A DNA stretch of 64,000 nucleotides from JAYFQF01 sp034927285 (GCA_034927285.1 JAYFQF010000024.1:38419-102418); one strand, 5' to 3'. Counted from the stretch's first letter, positions 1 through 9,114 are shown. The notes: generated by a model not told the origin, from the sequence alone. Numbers and translations are program-made.

Positions 1-2
1 CG

Positions 3-776
3 GTGAAAGAAGGTCATTCTGAGGGCGTGCTGGAACAGCGGCCCGCCTTGGTAAACCTGCAGTGCGATATCGACCATCCCACCCAGATCATGGCCGACAC
101 GGCCCACATCATCCATCACTTCGGCGGCGCAGAAAATCTGAAGGGCAAAAAGATCGCCATGACCTGGGCATACTCTCCTTCCTATGGCAAACCTCTTTCC
201 GTCCCCCAGGGCGTAGTGGGACTGATGACCCGGATGGGCATGGATGTGGTGCTGGCCCATCCCCAGGGTTATGAGATCATGGCGGAGGTGGAGGAAGTAG
301 GCCGGCAAAACGCTGAAAAAAGCGGCGGCTCCTTTACCAAGACCAACAGCATGGCCGAAGCCTTCAGGGACGCCGATATCGTCTATCCCAAAAGCTGGGC
401 CCCCTTTTCCGCCATGGAAAAGCGTACGGATCTTTACGGCAAAGGGGATTTTGATGGCATCAAGGCCCTGGAAAAAGAGCTTTTGACCCAAAACGCCCGG
501 CATAAGGACTGGGACTGCACCGAGGAAATGATGAGCCTCACCAGGGAAGGCAAGGCTCTCTACCTTCATTGTCTGCCTGCCGATATCACCGGCGTCAGCT
601 GCGAAGCCGGCGAGGTGGCCGCCTCCGTTTTTGATCGCTATCGGACCTCCTTATATAAAGAGGCCAGCTATAAGCCCTACATCATCGCGGCCATGATCTT
701 TTTAAGCAAGATCCAAAACCCTCAGGCCACTTTGCAGGCTCTGACGGAAAAAAACACGGCACGGAAGACCCTGTAA
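3..776 (+). CDS. ygeW: YgeW-type knotted carbamoyltransferase, C-terminal part
   Basis: This is the C-terminal two thirds of an aspartate/ornithine carbamoyltransferase-superfamily protein; the N-terminus lies outside the window, so the GTG at the edge is not a real start. The tail carries an HCLPAD motif (ornithine transcarbamylase has HCLP), the motif that contributes the active-site cysteine/leucine/proline loop. The sequence around MTWAYSPSYGKPLSVPQG and the long insert before HCLPAD resemble the YgeW group, whose members occur with purine/allantoin-type catabolism genes and have an unsettled substrate. About 257 residues remain of a family that is usually near 400. A carbamate kinase follows 17 bp downstream, which fits a pathway in which a carbamoylated catabolite is cleaved to carbamoyl phosphate and used for ATP. 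Family assignment is fairly firm; the substrate is inference. Confidence 0.8.
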   Translation: MKEGHSEGVLEQRPALVNLQCDIDHPTQIMADTAHIIHHFGGAENLKGKKIAMTWAYSPSYGKPLSVPQGVVGLMTRMGMDVVLAHPQGYEIMAEVEEVGRQNAEKSGGSFTKTNSMAEAFRDADIVYPKSWAPFSAMEKRTDLYGKGDFDGIKALEKELLTQNARHKDWDCTEEMMSLTREGKALYLHCLPADITGVSCEAGEVAASVFDRYRTSLYKEASYKPYIIAAMIFLSKIQNPQATLQALTEKNTARKTL

Positions 777-793
777 ACGCAAGGGAGAACGTT

Positions 794-1729
794 ATGGCAA
801 AACGAATCGTCATCGCCCTGGGCGGCAACGCCCTGGGCAATACCCTCCATGAGCAGTTTGGCGCCGCTCAAAATACGGCCAGGGCCATCGCCGATCTGAT
901 CCAGGAAGGCCACCAGGTGGTGGTGGCCCACGGCAACGGTCCCCAGGTAGGCATGATTAATCTGGCCATGTCCCAGCTGACCAGCCGCTGGCCGGAGAAA
1001 TATCCCCCTACGCCCCTGACGGTCTGCGGCGCCATGAGCCAGGGCTATATCGGCTATGACCTGCAGAACACCTTGCGGGAAGAGCTCTTATCCCGGGGCA
1101 TCCATAAAGAAATAGCCACCCTGATCACCCAGGTGGCCGTAGATCCCGAAGACCCGGCGTTCCGGCAGCCCACCAAGCCCATCGGCCGTTTCATGAGCCA
1201 TGAGGAAGCCAAACAATTTGAACGCCAGGGTTATGCCATTATGGAGGACTCCGGCCGGGGCTGGCGCCGGGTGGTAGCCTCGCCCCGCCCCCAGGAAATT
1301 ATTGAAATGGGGGCCATCCGGGCCATGGTGGAAGACGGTCACGTGGTCATCGCCTGCGGCGGCGGCGGTATTCCCGTAATTCATCAGGGCAACCGGCTGA
1401 AGGGGGTGCCGGCGGTCATCGACAAGGATTTTGCCAGCTGCTGTATGGCCAAGGCCCTGGACGCCGACTATCTGATCATCCTTACCGCCGTGGAAAAGGT
1501 GGCCATTTACTTTGGCAAGCCCAATCAGGAATGGCTTTCCCAATTGTCCACGGAAAAAGCCCGGGAACTGATGGCCCAGGGGCATTTTGCCCCTGGTTCC
1601 ATGCTGCCCAAGGTCCAGGCCGCCGTTGAATTTGCCCAGTCCAAGCCCGGCCGCAGCGCCTTGATTACTCTGCTGGAGAAAGCCAGGGAAGGCATCCTGG
1701 GGCTGACCGGCACCTTGATCCGCGACTGA
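794..1729 (+). CDS. arcC: Carbamate kinase
   Basis: Carbamate kinase transfers phosphate from carbamoyl phosphate to ADP, giving ATP, CO2 and ammonia as the last step of arginine, agmatine or purine-derived carbamoyl catabolism. The 311-residue length is normal for this amino-acid-kinase family. The N-terminal glycine-rich nucleotide/substrate loop (IALGGNALG, residues 6-14) and the central glycine run with IPV (about residues 189-198) are visible. The start is an ATG 6-7 bases after an AAGGGAG ribosome site. It is co-directional with the carbamoyltransferase just upstream and is followed by a strong hairpin terminator, so the two form the end of one operon. The paralogue paired with YgeW in Escherichia coli is called YqeA; which orthologue name applies cannot be decided here. 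Confidence 0.93.
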   Translation: MAKRIVIALGGNALGNTLHEQFGAAQNTARAIADLIQEGHQVVVAHGNGPQVGMINLAMSQLTSRWPEKYPPTPLTVCGAMSQGYIGYDLQNTLREELLSRGIHKEIATLITQVAVDPEDPAFRQPTKPIGRFMSHEEAKQFERQGYAIMEDSGRGWRRVVASPRPQEIIEMGAIRAMVEDGHVVIACGGGGIPVIHQGNRLKGVPAVIDKDFASCCMAKALDADYLIILTAVEKVAIYFGKPNQEWLSQLSTEKARELMAQGHFAPGSMLPKVQAAVEFAQSKPGRSALITLLEKAREGILGLTGTLIRD

Positions 1730-1764
1730 AATCACTTTCGGCCGGCTGCTTTTCTTCCGCTCCC

Positions 1765-1796
1765 AGTCCCGGGCCCTTTGCCCGGGACTTTTGCTT
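1765..1796 (+). terminator. Intrinsic terminator after arcC
   Basis: A perfect 9-bp GC-rich stem (GTCCCGGGC and its complement, 1766-1788) with a five-base loop is followed by TTTTGCTTTATTT. It lies between arcC and the convergent gene at 1809 and probably ends the carbamoyl operon. Confidence 0.85.
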
Positions 1797-1808
1797 TATT
1801 TCGGCGGA

Positions 1809-2522
1809 TTATTCCTGCTCCGAGTCCAGATTCACTTCCAGGGAACGGCCCGCCCCGAAGTTAAAAAGATAGCTGGTGCTTATGCCGCCGGCCTGATAGA
1901 CCGCCGCGGTACTGTCCTTATCCCGGATCGTCATCTCTTCCAGCTGCAGTCCCAGATAATCCCCCAGGCCCTGAATGACCTTCTCCTGCTCATACTCCAG
2001 CACCAGCTTCCCCGATCCCAGATAATACTGATAGATCTGGTGGCTTTCGGCATCCATCCAGAGATAAGCGTTAAAAGAATCGGTATAAAGAGGCAGCTCC
2101 CAGACCTGTGTGCTGACGGCCGGCCGTGCCATATCCATATAGGTGTTCAGTCGGTATTCCACCCGCTGATAGCCTACCTCCAGATTAATCGGCGGAAAGG
2201 CGCCGTGATCCTGGAGTTTTTTCAGCTGCTCCAGGGCAAAGACAAAAGGCTCGCTGCTGTACTGGCTTTTTTCCGGACTTTGCTTTTGGCTGGCCATGAT
2301 CACGCTTTCCGTCTTGTTGCCGTGATAAGCGGCGATCAGGTTCAGCTTGTCGATCAGGCTGACGGGAGCCTGCTCCGCCGACAGATCGCTCAACGGCTCC
2401 GTCACCACCCGCCCAAAAAGGCTCTGATCCCGCAGGGCGGAAAAGCAGGGCGGCAAAAGGATAGACAGCAGCAAAACGAGGCCGAACAAAAAATAAGGCC
2501 AAAACCTATCGTTATTTTTCAT
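1809..2522 (-). CDS. Membrane-anchored protein of the two-component operon
   Basis: A 237-residue protein with one N-terminal hydrophobic helix (about residues 8-30) and a soluble remainder predicted to be extracytoplasmic. I recognise no domain or catalytic motif. Its start overlaps the end of the histidine kinase gene by 4 bp, so it is translationally coupled to it and is the last gene of the response regulator-kinase operon. Such third genes often encode sensing accessories that touch the kinase sensor domain in the envelope. That role is inference from context only. Confidence 0.65.
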   Translation of the reverse strand: MKNNDRFWPYFLFGLVLLLSILLPPCFSALRDQSLFGRVVTEPLSDLSAEQAPVSLIDKLNLIAAYHGNKTESVIMASQKQSPEKSQYSSEPFVFALEQLKKLQDHGAFPPINLEVGYQRVEYRLNTYMDMARPAVSTQVWELPLYTDSFNAYLWMDAESHQIYQYYLGSGKLVLEYEQEKVIQGLGDYLGLQLEEMTIRDKDSTAAVYQAGGISTSYLFNFGAGRSLEVNLDSEQE

Positions 2523-4186
2523 TGGGCCTCCTTTCCGGGCCCGGACTCCGCCGCCGACTCGGCCTCCGGCTCGGGTTTTGCTGCCGAACCGGCTTCCCGG
2601 AGAAAAGCGCCCTCTTTAAGCCGGAGAGAATCCTCCTCATTGGCCTGGCCGGAAAGGCTCTGCCCTGATGGAGCCTCCGCAAAAGACGGGCCCGCATACT
2701 CTCCCGGAAGCAAAAAGCTGACCCTGGTGCCCAGCCCCTGCCGGCTGTCAAACTCCAGCCTGGTATTATGCAGCCTGAGGATCTCGGCGCAGATAGCCAG
2801 CCCCAGCCCGGCGCCGCCCTGGGCCCGGGCCCGGGATTTGTCCACCATATAAAAAGCTTCGGTGATCCTGCCAATTTCTTCTTTTTCCATCCCCTTGCCG
2901 TCGTCCTCCACCTGTATCCGATATCCTTCCCGGGTAAGCAGTCCGGTGAATAGAATATGGCCGCCCTGGCCGTCCAAAGACTTGCGGGCGTTGTCCAAAA
3001 GATTTAAGCAGACGGTTTTTAAAAGGTCCGGTTCAATTTGCAGCGGGGCCTGATCGGCCTTTACCGTGAAGCGGATCCCTTCTTTTACCAAAGCCGGCAG
3101 CATCAGGCCCTGGATGGCGGCGAAAAAAGACCGGGCATTGACGGTTTTCAGCGGGAAATCCTGCCGGCCCAAAACGATCAGGTCCAGAAGCTTCATGGAA
3201 AGGGCCTCCAGCCTTTTGCCCTCCCGGAAAATATAGTTGGCCGACAGCACCACCTGCTCCTGATCCAGCTTTTTGGACCGCAGCATGTCTGCGTAGCCGA
3301 TGATGGAGGTCAGCGGGGTTTTCAGCTCATGGGCAAAGCTGCCGATAAAGTCCTCCTGGCGGCGGGAGGTGTCCTTCAATTCCTCTACCATGGCCTCAAG
3401 CCGGTCGGCCATCGCGTTATAATCCCGGGCCAGCATACTGATCTCATCGGAGCCCTGCACCGCAAGACGCTGGCCGAAATCCCCGTCGGCAAGCCTTTTG
3501 GTGGCTCTGGAAAGCCGCCGCAAGGGCTTGGTCAGCCATTGGGTAATGGCAAAAATCACCCCGCCGCTGATCAGGATCATGGCGATCATCAGCCGGGAAA
3601 AATCCTGGTAGCGGTCGCTGCGATTTTCAAAGAGAAAACCAACGTCCCGGAAATTCTCCAGATAAAGGCGTTCCCCCTGCACCAGCAAAGGGCTGGCGGC
3701 ATGCAGATAATAGCTGCCGCCGGCCATGACCAGCCGGTAACCCCGGGCATTGGGCGGCAGCTTGCGCAGCATGGAATTATCGATGTCCAGATCACTGCTG
3801 AGGTAGATCGTCTCCAGAGAACTGTCGCTTAAGCGGAAAGGCACCGTTCCCCTGCTGGTATTGATGGTCACCGACCGGGCCGTCTGGCGCAGAAGCTCCC
3901 GCTGATCGTCGGCCAGTCCCCGGGCCTGTTCCGAGGTTATGGTTTTTTCCCCGGGATTCAGGTTGAAAAACTGGTTTATATTGTCTTGGTAGGCCGAAAT
4001 GATCTCCTGGAACTGTTTATTTGCTGTGAAGGTGTAGCACAGGATATCGTTCTCCTCATAAGCGGAGGCGATCTCCCGATCCAGGGCAGTACGGAACTGA
4101 GCGTCGATCAGATAATAACTGCCGAAGCTGAAGGTAGCCGCCGCAATCAGGATCGTGCTGAAGAACACCTTCCAGAAAAATTTCAC
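2519..4186 (-). CDS. Sensor histidine kinase
   Basis: A membrane histidine kinase of the HisKA/HATPase_c type. In order: a first transmembrane helix near residues 7-27, an extracytoplasmic sensor of about 165 residues, a second helix near 198-215, a HAMP linker, a dimerisation helix with the phospho-accepting histidine in the motif FAHELKTP (about residue 285), and an ATPase domain with N-box (LLDNARKS), G1 (VEDDGKGM) and G2 (GAGLGLAI). After the ATPase domain comes an unusual charged low-complexity tail of about 60 residues rich in Glu, Ala, Ser and Pro. It overlaps the upstream response regulator gene by 4 bp and the downstream anchored protein by 4 bp. The stimulus is unknown; the sensor has no domain I recognise. 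Confidence 0.93.
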   Translation of the reverse strand: MKFFWKVFFSTILIAAATFSFGSYYLIDAQFRTALDREIASAYEENDILCYTFTANKQFQEIISAYQDNINQFFNLNPGEKTITSEQARGLADDQRELLRQTARSVTINTSRGTVPFRLSDSSLETIYLSSDLDIDNSMLRKLPPNARGYRLVMAGGSYYLHAASPLLVQGERLYLENFRDVGFLFENRSDRYQDFSRLMIAMILISGGVIFAITQWLTKPLRRLSRATKRLADGDFGQRLAVQGSDEISMLARDYNAMADRLEAMVEELKDTSRRQEDFIGSFAHELKTPLTSIIGYADMLRSKKLDQEQVVLSANYIFREGKRLEALSMKLLDLIVLGRQDFPLKTVNARSFFAAIQGLMLPALVKEGIRFTVKADQAPLQIEPDLLKTVCLNLLDNARKSLDGQGGHILFTGLLTREGYRIQVEDDGKGMEKEEIGRITEAFYMVDKSRARAQGGAGLGLAICAEILRLHNTRLEFDSRQGLGTRVSFLLPGEYAGPSFAEAPSGQSLSGQANEEDSLRLKEGAFLREAGSAAKPEPEAESAAESGPGKEAQ

Positions 4187-4842
4187 TGAGGCACCTCCAG
4201 GCGATAGCCGACTTTATATACGGCCACGATTTTTTCTTCCCAGCCGATTTTTTTGCGCAGACGCTGGACATGCAGGTCCACCGTACGGCTGTCCCCCATG
4301 TCTTCCTCGCCCCAGATCTTTTCGTAGATACGGTCCCGGAACAAGGCGATATTTTTATTCTGGATAAAAAGCAGCAAAAGCTCGTATTCCTTATTGGTAA
4401 GATTGATGATCCTGCCCTGCTTTTTTACGATGCGGGAAAGGGTGTTGATCTCCAGATCAAAAACCTGCTGCCGGCAAGCGTTTTTATTATATCGCCTCAG
4501 CACCGTTTCTACCCGGGCCAAAAGCTCGATGATCTCGAAAGGCTTGGGCAGGTAGTCTTCGGCCCCCAGCCGCAGCCCCTTTACCCGGTCTTTCACATCG
4601 GACTTGGCGGTGAGAAAAATCACCGGGATATCCAGAGGCCGGATATACTCGATCAGCTGGTAGCCGTTGATCTTGGGCAGCATAATATCCAAAAGGATCA
4701 AGTCAAAGTTCTCTTTTTCCAGGAGATCCGCCGCTTCCATCCCGTCAAAGGCGCAGACGCAGCGGTAGCCTGCGTCGGTGAGGTTGATTTTGATCAGCGT
4801 GGAAATGGCTTCCTCATCCTCCACAATCAAAATCCTGTTCAT
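4183..4842 (-). CDS. OmpR/PhoB-family response regulator
   Basis: A DNA-binding response regulator of about 219 residues. The receiver domain begins MNRILIVEDEEA, has the phospho-accepting aspartate in LILLDIMLP (near residue 52) and the lysine near residue 101 (LPKPFE). A winged-helix DNA-binding domain follows, with the typical LTNKEYELL and DSRTVDLHVQRLRKKI segments. I place the start at 4842 because an AAGGAGG site sits about nine bases upstream; an upstream in-frame start at 4887 would add a tail unusual for the family. It is the first gene of a three-gene operon with the kinase and the anchored protein. No binding sites were recognised in the roughly 300 bp upstream. Confidence 0.94.
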   Translation of the reverse strand: MNRILIVEDEEAISTLIKINLTDAGYRCVCAFDGMEAADLLEKENFDLILLDIMLPKINGYQLIEYIRPLDIPVIFLTAKSDVKDRVKGLRLGAEDYLPKPFEIIELLARVETVLRRYNKNACRQQVFDLEINTLSRIVKKQGRIINLTNKEYELLLLFIQNKNIALFRDRIYEKIWGEEDMGDSRTVDLHVQRLRKKIGWEEKIVAVYKVGYRLEVPQ

Positions 4843-5139
4843 TTGGCCCGCCTCCTTTTTCGGCCGCCGGTCATCGGGCAATGTCAACCCCGTAAATTAT
4901 GGTTCCGGCAGGTCGGGCCGGGTTATCCGGCCTGGCTGCCGCCGGCGGAAAATCATGATGAAATTCACTGGGTTCATTTTATCATAAATTTATGAGTTGA
5001 ACGCAAAGGACTGAAAAAAACGTCGCCTTACCGCGAAAAAGGTTCCAACAGAAAGGGCGCCGTCCTTTTGGGGATCATTTCGTCACATTTATTCCGATTC
5101 ATTCCGAAAAGGCGGAGGAATGGGTTTTTTATCAAAAAC
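4843..5139. other. Gene-free stretch between regulator and ribH
   Basis: About 300 bp holding the promoter region of the response regulator operon and the 3' end of the rib operon. I see no convincing small gene or strong hairpin in it. Confidence 0.5.
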
Positions 5140-5613
5140 TCAGGCCAGACCCCGCAGCAGATTCACCATCTCAATGGCGGAAAGGGCGCAGTCGTAGCCT
5201 TTGTTTCCCGCCTTGGCGCCCGCCCGCTGGATGGCCTGTTCCAGGGTATCGGCGGTCACCAGGCCGAAAAGCACCGGCAGCCCGCGTTTTAAACCCACCT
5301 GGGCAATCCCTTTGGAAACCTCGTTGCAGACGTAATCGTAATGGGAAGTTTCCCCCCGGATCACCGCGCCCAGGCAGATCACGGCGTCATATCTGCCGGA
5401 AGCCGCCATTTTATCGGCAGCCAGCGGAATCTCGAAAGCGCCGGGCACCCAGGCGGCGGTGACCGCTTCTTCGGCCACGCCATGACGGACCAGACCGTCC
5501 ACCGCGCCGTCAAGAAGCTTTGCCACAATAAATTCATTGAACCGGGAGGCCACGATAGCGATCCGGATATCCTGTCCCAGCACTTTGCCTTCGATCCGAT
5601 TGATGTTGTACAT
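5140..5613 (-). CDS. ribH: 6,7-dimethyl-8-ribityllumazine synthase
   Basis: Condenses 5-amino-6-ribitylaminouracil with 3,4-dihydroxy-2-butanone 4-phosphate to form lumazine, the direct riboflavin precursor. The 157-residue length is standard. Visible family signatures are VASRFNEFI near the N-terminus, WVPGAFEIPLAA, the CLGAVIRGETSHYDYV segment that contains the catalytic histidine, and the FGLVTADTLEQA...AGNKG phosphate-binding region near the C-terminus. It is the last gene of the ribD-ribE-ribBA-ribH operon and therefore under the FMN riboswitch at 9172-9288. A spacer with a 12-base tandem repeat separates it from ribBA. Confidence 0.97.
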   Translation of the reverse strand: MYNINRIEGKVLGQDIRIAIVASRFNEFIVAKLLDGAVDGLVRHGVAEEAVTAAWVPGAFEIPLAADKMAASGRYDAVICLGAVIRGETSHYDYVCNEVSKGIAQVGLKRGLPVLFGLVTADTLEQAIQRAGAKAGNKGYDCALSAIEMVNLLRGLA

Positions 5614-5643
5614 TTTTCTTTCCTCCTGTCAAGTCCTATGGCC

Positions 5644-5703
5644 AGACCTGTTCGAGGCCTGTTTCCAATTCTGTTTCAAGTTCTGTTTCCAAACCTGTTT
5701 TCA
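5644..5703. repeat. Five-copy 12-bp tandem repeat between ribBA and ribH
   Basis: Five imperfect copies of a 12-base unit of the form NCCTGTTTCCAA lie head to tail in the short gap between ribBA and ribH. On the minus strand the repeat would read as Leu-Glu-Thr-Glu in one frame, but no start or ribosome site accompanies it. Its period is a multiple of three, like the in-gene repeats elsewhere in the window. Confidence 0.85.
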
Positions 5704-5715
5704 GCCCCTATCCGG

Positions 5716-6930
5716 TCAGACTGCCGGCTGGCTGTGGCTGAAGAGGTGCCCCATTTTTTCTTCTTTGGTTTTCAGATACAGCGCGTCGTCTTTTTGGGGC
5801 GGTATCTCGATGGGTACCCGCTCCCTGATGATAAGGCCAAAGCCCTCCAGGCCGTAGACCTTGTCCGGATTATTGGTTAAAAGCCTGAGTTCCTTAGCGC
5901 CCAAGTCTCTGAGGATCTGGGCACCGATCCAATATTCCCGCAGGTCCGGGGCGAAGCCCAGCTTCAGATTGGCCTCCACGGTGTCCAGCCCTTTTTCCTG
6001 CAGCTCATAGGCCTTCAGCTTATTGATCAGACCGATGCCCCGACCCTCCTGGCGCATATAAAGGACGATGCCCCGGCCTTCCCCTTGGATCATTTTCAGG
6101 GCCCTGGCCAGCTGCCGGCCGCAATCGCAGCGCCGGGAACCGAAAACATCGCCGGTCAGGCATTCGGAATGCACCCGGCAAAGCAGGTCTTTGCCGTCGC
6201 CGATTTCGCCTTTCACCAAAGCCACATGGTGTTCGCCGTTTAAGTCGTTGATATAGCCGTAGATCTTAAAATCGCCGAAATCCGTGGGCAGGCCGGCGCA
6301 GGCCTCCCGGACCACATGCTTGTCATAGCGGCGGCAATAGTCCTGAATATCCCGGATCGTGATGAACTTCATGCCATATTGCCGGGCCAATCCCCAAAGC
6401 TCCGTTGTGCGCATCATGCTGCCGTCCTCGGCCATGACCTCGCAGCAAAGGCCGCATTCCTTCAGTCCCGCCAGCCGCAGCAGATCCACAGTGGCTTCCG
6501 TGTGCCCGTTTCTGGTCAGAACGCCGCCCCGCCGGGCCACCAAAGGGAACATATGCCCCGGCCGGCGGAAATCTTCGGGCCGGGCATCGCCGGCGGCGCA
6601 TTTCTGAGCCGTAAGGGAGCGCTCCACGGCGGAGATGCCGGTGGCGGTGTCTTTGTGGTCGATGGAAACGGTAAAGGCGGTGCTGTGGTTATCGGTATTT
6701 TCCTCCACCATCTGGGGCAGGCGAAGCCGGCGGGCCCAGGCCTCGCTCATGGGCATGCAGATCAGCCCCTTGCCCTGCCGGGCCATGAAATTTACATTCT
6801 CCGGCGTGGCAAACTGGGCGGCGCAGATAAAATCCCCCTCGTTTTCTCTGTCCGGATCGTCGGTAACCAGGATCAGCCGCCCCGCCCGCAGCTCCGCCAG
6901 GGCTTCCGGCACAGAATCAAATTCGCTCAT
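5716..6930 (-). CDS. ribBA: Bifunctional DHBP synthase / GTP cyclohydrolase II
   Basis: This fusion supplies both riboflavin precursors. The N-terminal half (about residues 1-200) makes 3,4-dihydroxy-2-butanone 4-phosphate and shows the acidic metal-binding loop DDPDRENEGDF and the HTEATVDL segment. The C-terminal half is GTP cyclohydrolase II with the zinc cysteines in CLTGDVFGSRRCDCG and the RQEGRGIGL signature. Length, 404 residues, is typical for RibBA. Start at 6930 (MSEFDSV) follows a GGAGAGG ribosome site. It lies 47 bp after ribE and about 100 bp before ribH, and is controlled with them by the FMN riboswitch. Confidence 0.97.
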   Translation of the reverse strand: MSEFDSVPEALAELRAGRLILVTDDPDRENEGDFICAAQFATPENVNFMARQGKGLICMPMSEAWARRLRLPQMVEENTDNHSTAFTVSIDHKDTATGISAVERSLTAQKCAAGDARPEDFRRPGHMFPLVARRGGVLTRNGHTEATVDLLRLAGLKECGLCCEVMAEDGSMMRTTELWGLARQYGMKFITIRDIQDYCRRYDKHVVREACAGLPTDFGDFKIYGYINDLNGEHHVALVKGEIGDGKDLLCRVHSECLTGDVFGSRRCDCGRQLARALKMIQGEGRGIVLYMRQEGRGIGLINKLKAYELQEKGLDTVEANLKLGFAPDLREYWIGAQILRDLGAKELRLLTNNPDKVYGLEGFGLIIRERVPIEIPPQKDDALYLKTKEEKMGHLFSHSQPAV

Positions 6931-6977
6931 TTTTCCTCTCCTTTTGGCAATATCTTATTTCTTGGGATAGTAGCAGA

Positions 6978-7682
6978 TCAAAACCCATTCTGGTGCAAAA
7001 ACTCCAGGGTGAGGCCGCTTCCGCCGAAAGCCGCCTTTCCCCCGGAGGCGGTTCCGGCAGCCCCCCCGCCTTTGCCTTGCCGGGGCGCCTCCATGAGCAG
7101 AAGCTTTTGTATGTACTTTCCGACCATATCGTTTTCCAGGTTCAACAGATCTCCCGGTTTTTTTGCCGGCAGCGTGGTCTCCCGGGCGGTGTGGGGGATC
7201 AGGGAAACCTGAAAAACTGCCGCGGCCTCATCCACCGCCGCCACCGTCAGACTGACGCCGTCAACGGCCACGGAGCCTTTCTCCACCATCAGAGCCAGAA
7301 TCGGCGGCGGCCCGCCGATAGTAAGCCAGAGGGCGTTGCCCTCTTTTCTTTGCTCTTGCAGCCGTCCGGCCCCGTCGATATGGCCGCTGACCAGATGGCC
7401 GCCGAAACGGCCGCCGAATGCCATAGCCCGCTCCAGATTCACTTCATCCCCGGGGCTCAGATTCCCCAGGTTTGTTCGCTCCATAGTTTCCGGCATAACA
7501 TCGGCGGCAAAGCCGCCGGGAAAAAGCCCGGTGACCGTAAGGCAGGCGCCGTTTACCGCGATGCTGTCTCCCACCCGGGTACCTTCCGTGACCTGATGAG
7601 CGGCGATTTCCAGGCTGCCCCACCGGCTGCCCGCCGTCCGCCGCCGCAGAGAGCCTTTTTCCTCAATGATTCCCGTAAACAT
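6978..7682 (-). CDS. ribE: Riboflavin synthase alpha chain
   Basis: Dismutates two lumazine molecules to riboflavin. The start is set at 7682 because the family invariably begins MFTGIIEE; upstream starts would add about 25 foreign residues. Two lumazine-binding repeats follow, with NGACLTV in the first and DGVSLTV in the second. The start overlaps the end of ribD by 20 bp, which suggests coupling. Near the C-terminus, between the GKYIQKLL helix and the conserved last residues ending FLHQNGF, there is an insertion of roughly 25 Gly/Ala/Lys-rich residues that the family normally lacks. It is probably harmless to catalysis because it lies after both barrels. Confidence 0.96.
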   Translation of the reverse strand: MFTGIIEEKGSLRRRTAGSRWGSLEIAAHQVTEGTRVGDSIAVNGACLTVTGLFPGGFAADVMPETMERTNLGNLSPGDEVNLERAMAFGGRFGGHLVSGHIDGAGRLQEQRKEGNALWLTIGGPPPILALMVEKGSVAVDGVSLTVAAVDEAAAVFQVSLIPHTARETTLPAKKPGDLLNLENDMVGKYIQKLLLMEAPRQGKGGGAAGTASGGKAAFGGSGLTLEFLHQNGF

Positions 7683-9009
7683 AACTATTGCCTCCGCTCC
7701 TTTCACCGTCGTCTGCCACCGGCTCCAATTCGTATTCCAGCAGCACATCCCGGCCAAAGGTCCGTACCCGGGGCGCTGTCAGCGTCACTCCCCGCAGTCC
7801 GGGACCCAGGCTGCCGTCCACCGGCGTTTTTGCGCCGCCGCCAAAGAGCCTGGCCCCGACAAAGGCATAGACCTTTTGCACCAGACCGGCGGCCAATAAG
7901 CCGGCGTTCAGCTCGCCGCCCCCTTCCACCAAAATGCCGCTGATTTCCCGCTTTGCCAAAATCTCCAAAAGCTTTTTCAGGTCCACCCGGCCGCCGGGGC
8001 CGGAAACCCGGATCACGGTAACGCCCAGGGCTTCCAGCGCCGTCTGCTTTGCCGGCGGCGGCGCGGCGGCGGCCACGATGGTCGGCGCCGCCCGGGCAGT
8101 CTGGCAGATCCGGCTGTCAAGAGGGATCGTCAGCCGGCTGTCGCAGATAATCCGCAGAGGGTTTCGTCCCCCGGGCAGGCGGCAGGTCAGCAGGGGGTCG
8201 TCGGCCAGTACCGTACCGATCCCCGCCATAACGGCAGGATAAAAGTTCCGCAAAAGGTGTACCTCCCGGCGGGCCTCCTCTCCGGTGATCCACCGGCAGG
8301 GCCCGCCGGTGATTTTGCCGTCGGCCGTCATGGCGTATTTCAGCGCCACATAAGGCAGTCCCCGGGTGATGTAATGGAAAAACACCGGATTCAGCTCATC
8401 GCACTCCCGCCGCATAAAATCCCGCTTCACAAAAAGCCCCGCGTCCTCCAAAAGCCCCGCCCCCCTGCCGTTGACCCGGGGGTTTGGGTCCCGGGAGCCG
8501 ATCACTACCCGCCGGAGGCCCGAGGCCAGGATAGCCTCGGTGCAGGGCGGAGTCCGGCCCCGATGGCAGCAGGGTTCCAAAGTAACATAAAGAGTGGCTC
8601 CCGCCGGGCTTTCGCCGCAGTCGGCCAATGCCTCCCGTTCGGCATGGGGGCCGCCGCACATCCGGTGAAAGCCCTGGCCAATAATCCGGTCCCCCCTGGC
8701 GATCACCGCCCCTACCAGGGGATTGGGCCCGGTCCGGCCCCGGCCTTTTTTTGCCAGCTCTATGGCTATTCCCATCATCAGGCGATCCATTTTGGCGGTT
8801 TCGCCGGTTTCCGCGGCGTTACTTCTTTCAACTGCTTTGCCGCTTTCCGCCGCCTCACTTCTTTCAACCGCTTTGCCCGTTTCCGCCTCCCCGCCCCCCT
8901 CAGCTTTGCTCACCTCTGCCTTACTGCCTTCAAGTGCTATGCCTGTTTCCTCAGCTTTGCTCTTCTCTGCCGCTTTGCTCTTCTCTGCCGCTTTGCTCTT
9001 TTCGGCCAT
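7663..9009 (-). CDS. ribD: Bifunctional pyrimidine deaminase/reductase with repeat leader
   Basis: RibD carries out the deaminase and reductase steps that convert the GTP-derived pyrimidine to 5-amino-6-ribitylamino-uracil phosphate. The deaminase domain shows the zinc site GGPHAEREA and PCCHRGRTPPC; the reductase domain shows ADGKITG and VEGGGELNAG. The normal protein would begin at the methionine of MDRLMMGIA (position 8790). The frame stays open 73 codons further to 9009, where an AAGGAAGGG ribosome site precedes ATG, while no good site precedes 8790, so I keep the long form. The extra leader is low complexity, rich in Glu, Lys, Ala and Ser, and includes three near-exact 18-base repeats. 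First gene after the FMN riboswitch. Confidence 0.93.
   Translation of the reverse strand: MAEKSKAAEKSKAAEKSKAEETGIALEGSKAEVSKAEGGGEAETGKAVERSEAAESGKAVERSNAAETGETAKMDRLMMGIAIELAKKGRGRTGPNPLVGAVIARGDRIIGQGFHRMCGGPHAEREALADCGESPAGATLYVTLEPCCHRGRTPPCTEAILASGLRRVVIGSRDPNPRVNGRGAGLLEDAGLFVKRDFMRRECDELNPVFFHYITRGLPYVALKYAMTADGKITGGPCRWITGEEARREVHLLRNFYPAVMAGIGTVLADDPLLTCRLPGGRNPLRIICDSRLTIPLDSRICQTARAAPTIVAAAAPPPAKQTALEALGVTVIRVSGPGGRVDLKKLLEILAKREISGILVEGGGELNAGLLAAGLVQKVYAFVGARLFGGGAKTPVDGSLGPGLRGVTLTAPRVRTFGRDVLLEYELEPVADDGERSGGNSYVYGNH
8954..9007. repeat. Three 18-bp repeats in the ribD leader
   Basis: The unit GCTTTGCTCTTCTCTGCC is present twice exactly and a third time with changes, coding for Ala-Glu-Lys-Ser-Lys-Ala blocks at the N-terminus of RibD. 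More diverged copies continue to about 8800. Confidence 0.9.
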
Positions 9010-9114
9010 GTCTTCTTCCCTTCCTTTTTCCGCCTGCCTTCATTTGCTTGTCTCTATAAAGAAAAAGCCCGGACAAACGAAAGCGTTCATCCAGGGCGGG
9101 AATCCATATCCCAC

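Noticed and set aside
1791..2852. Long plus-strand frame opposite the two-component genes
   Set aside because: It is a shadow of the real minus-strand kinase and accessory genes; it has no ribosome site and an unnatural composition.
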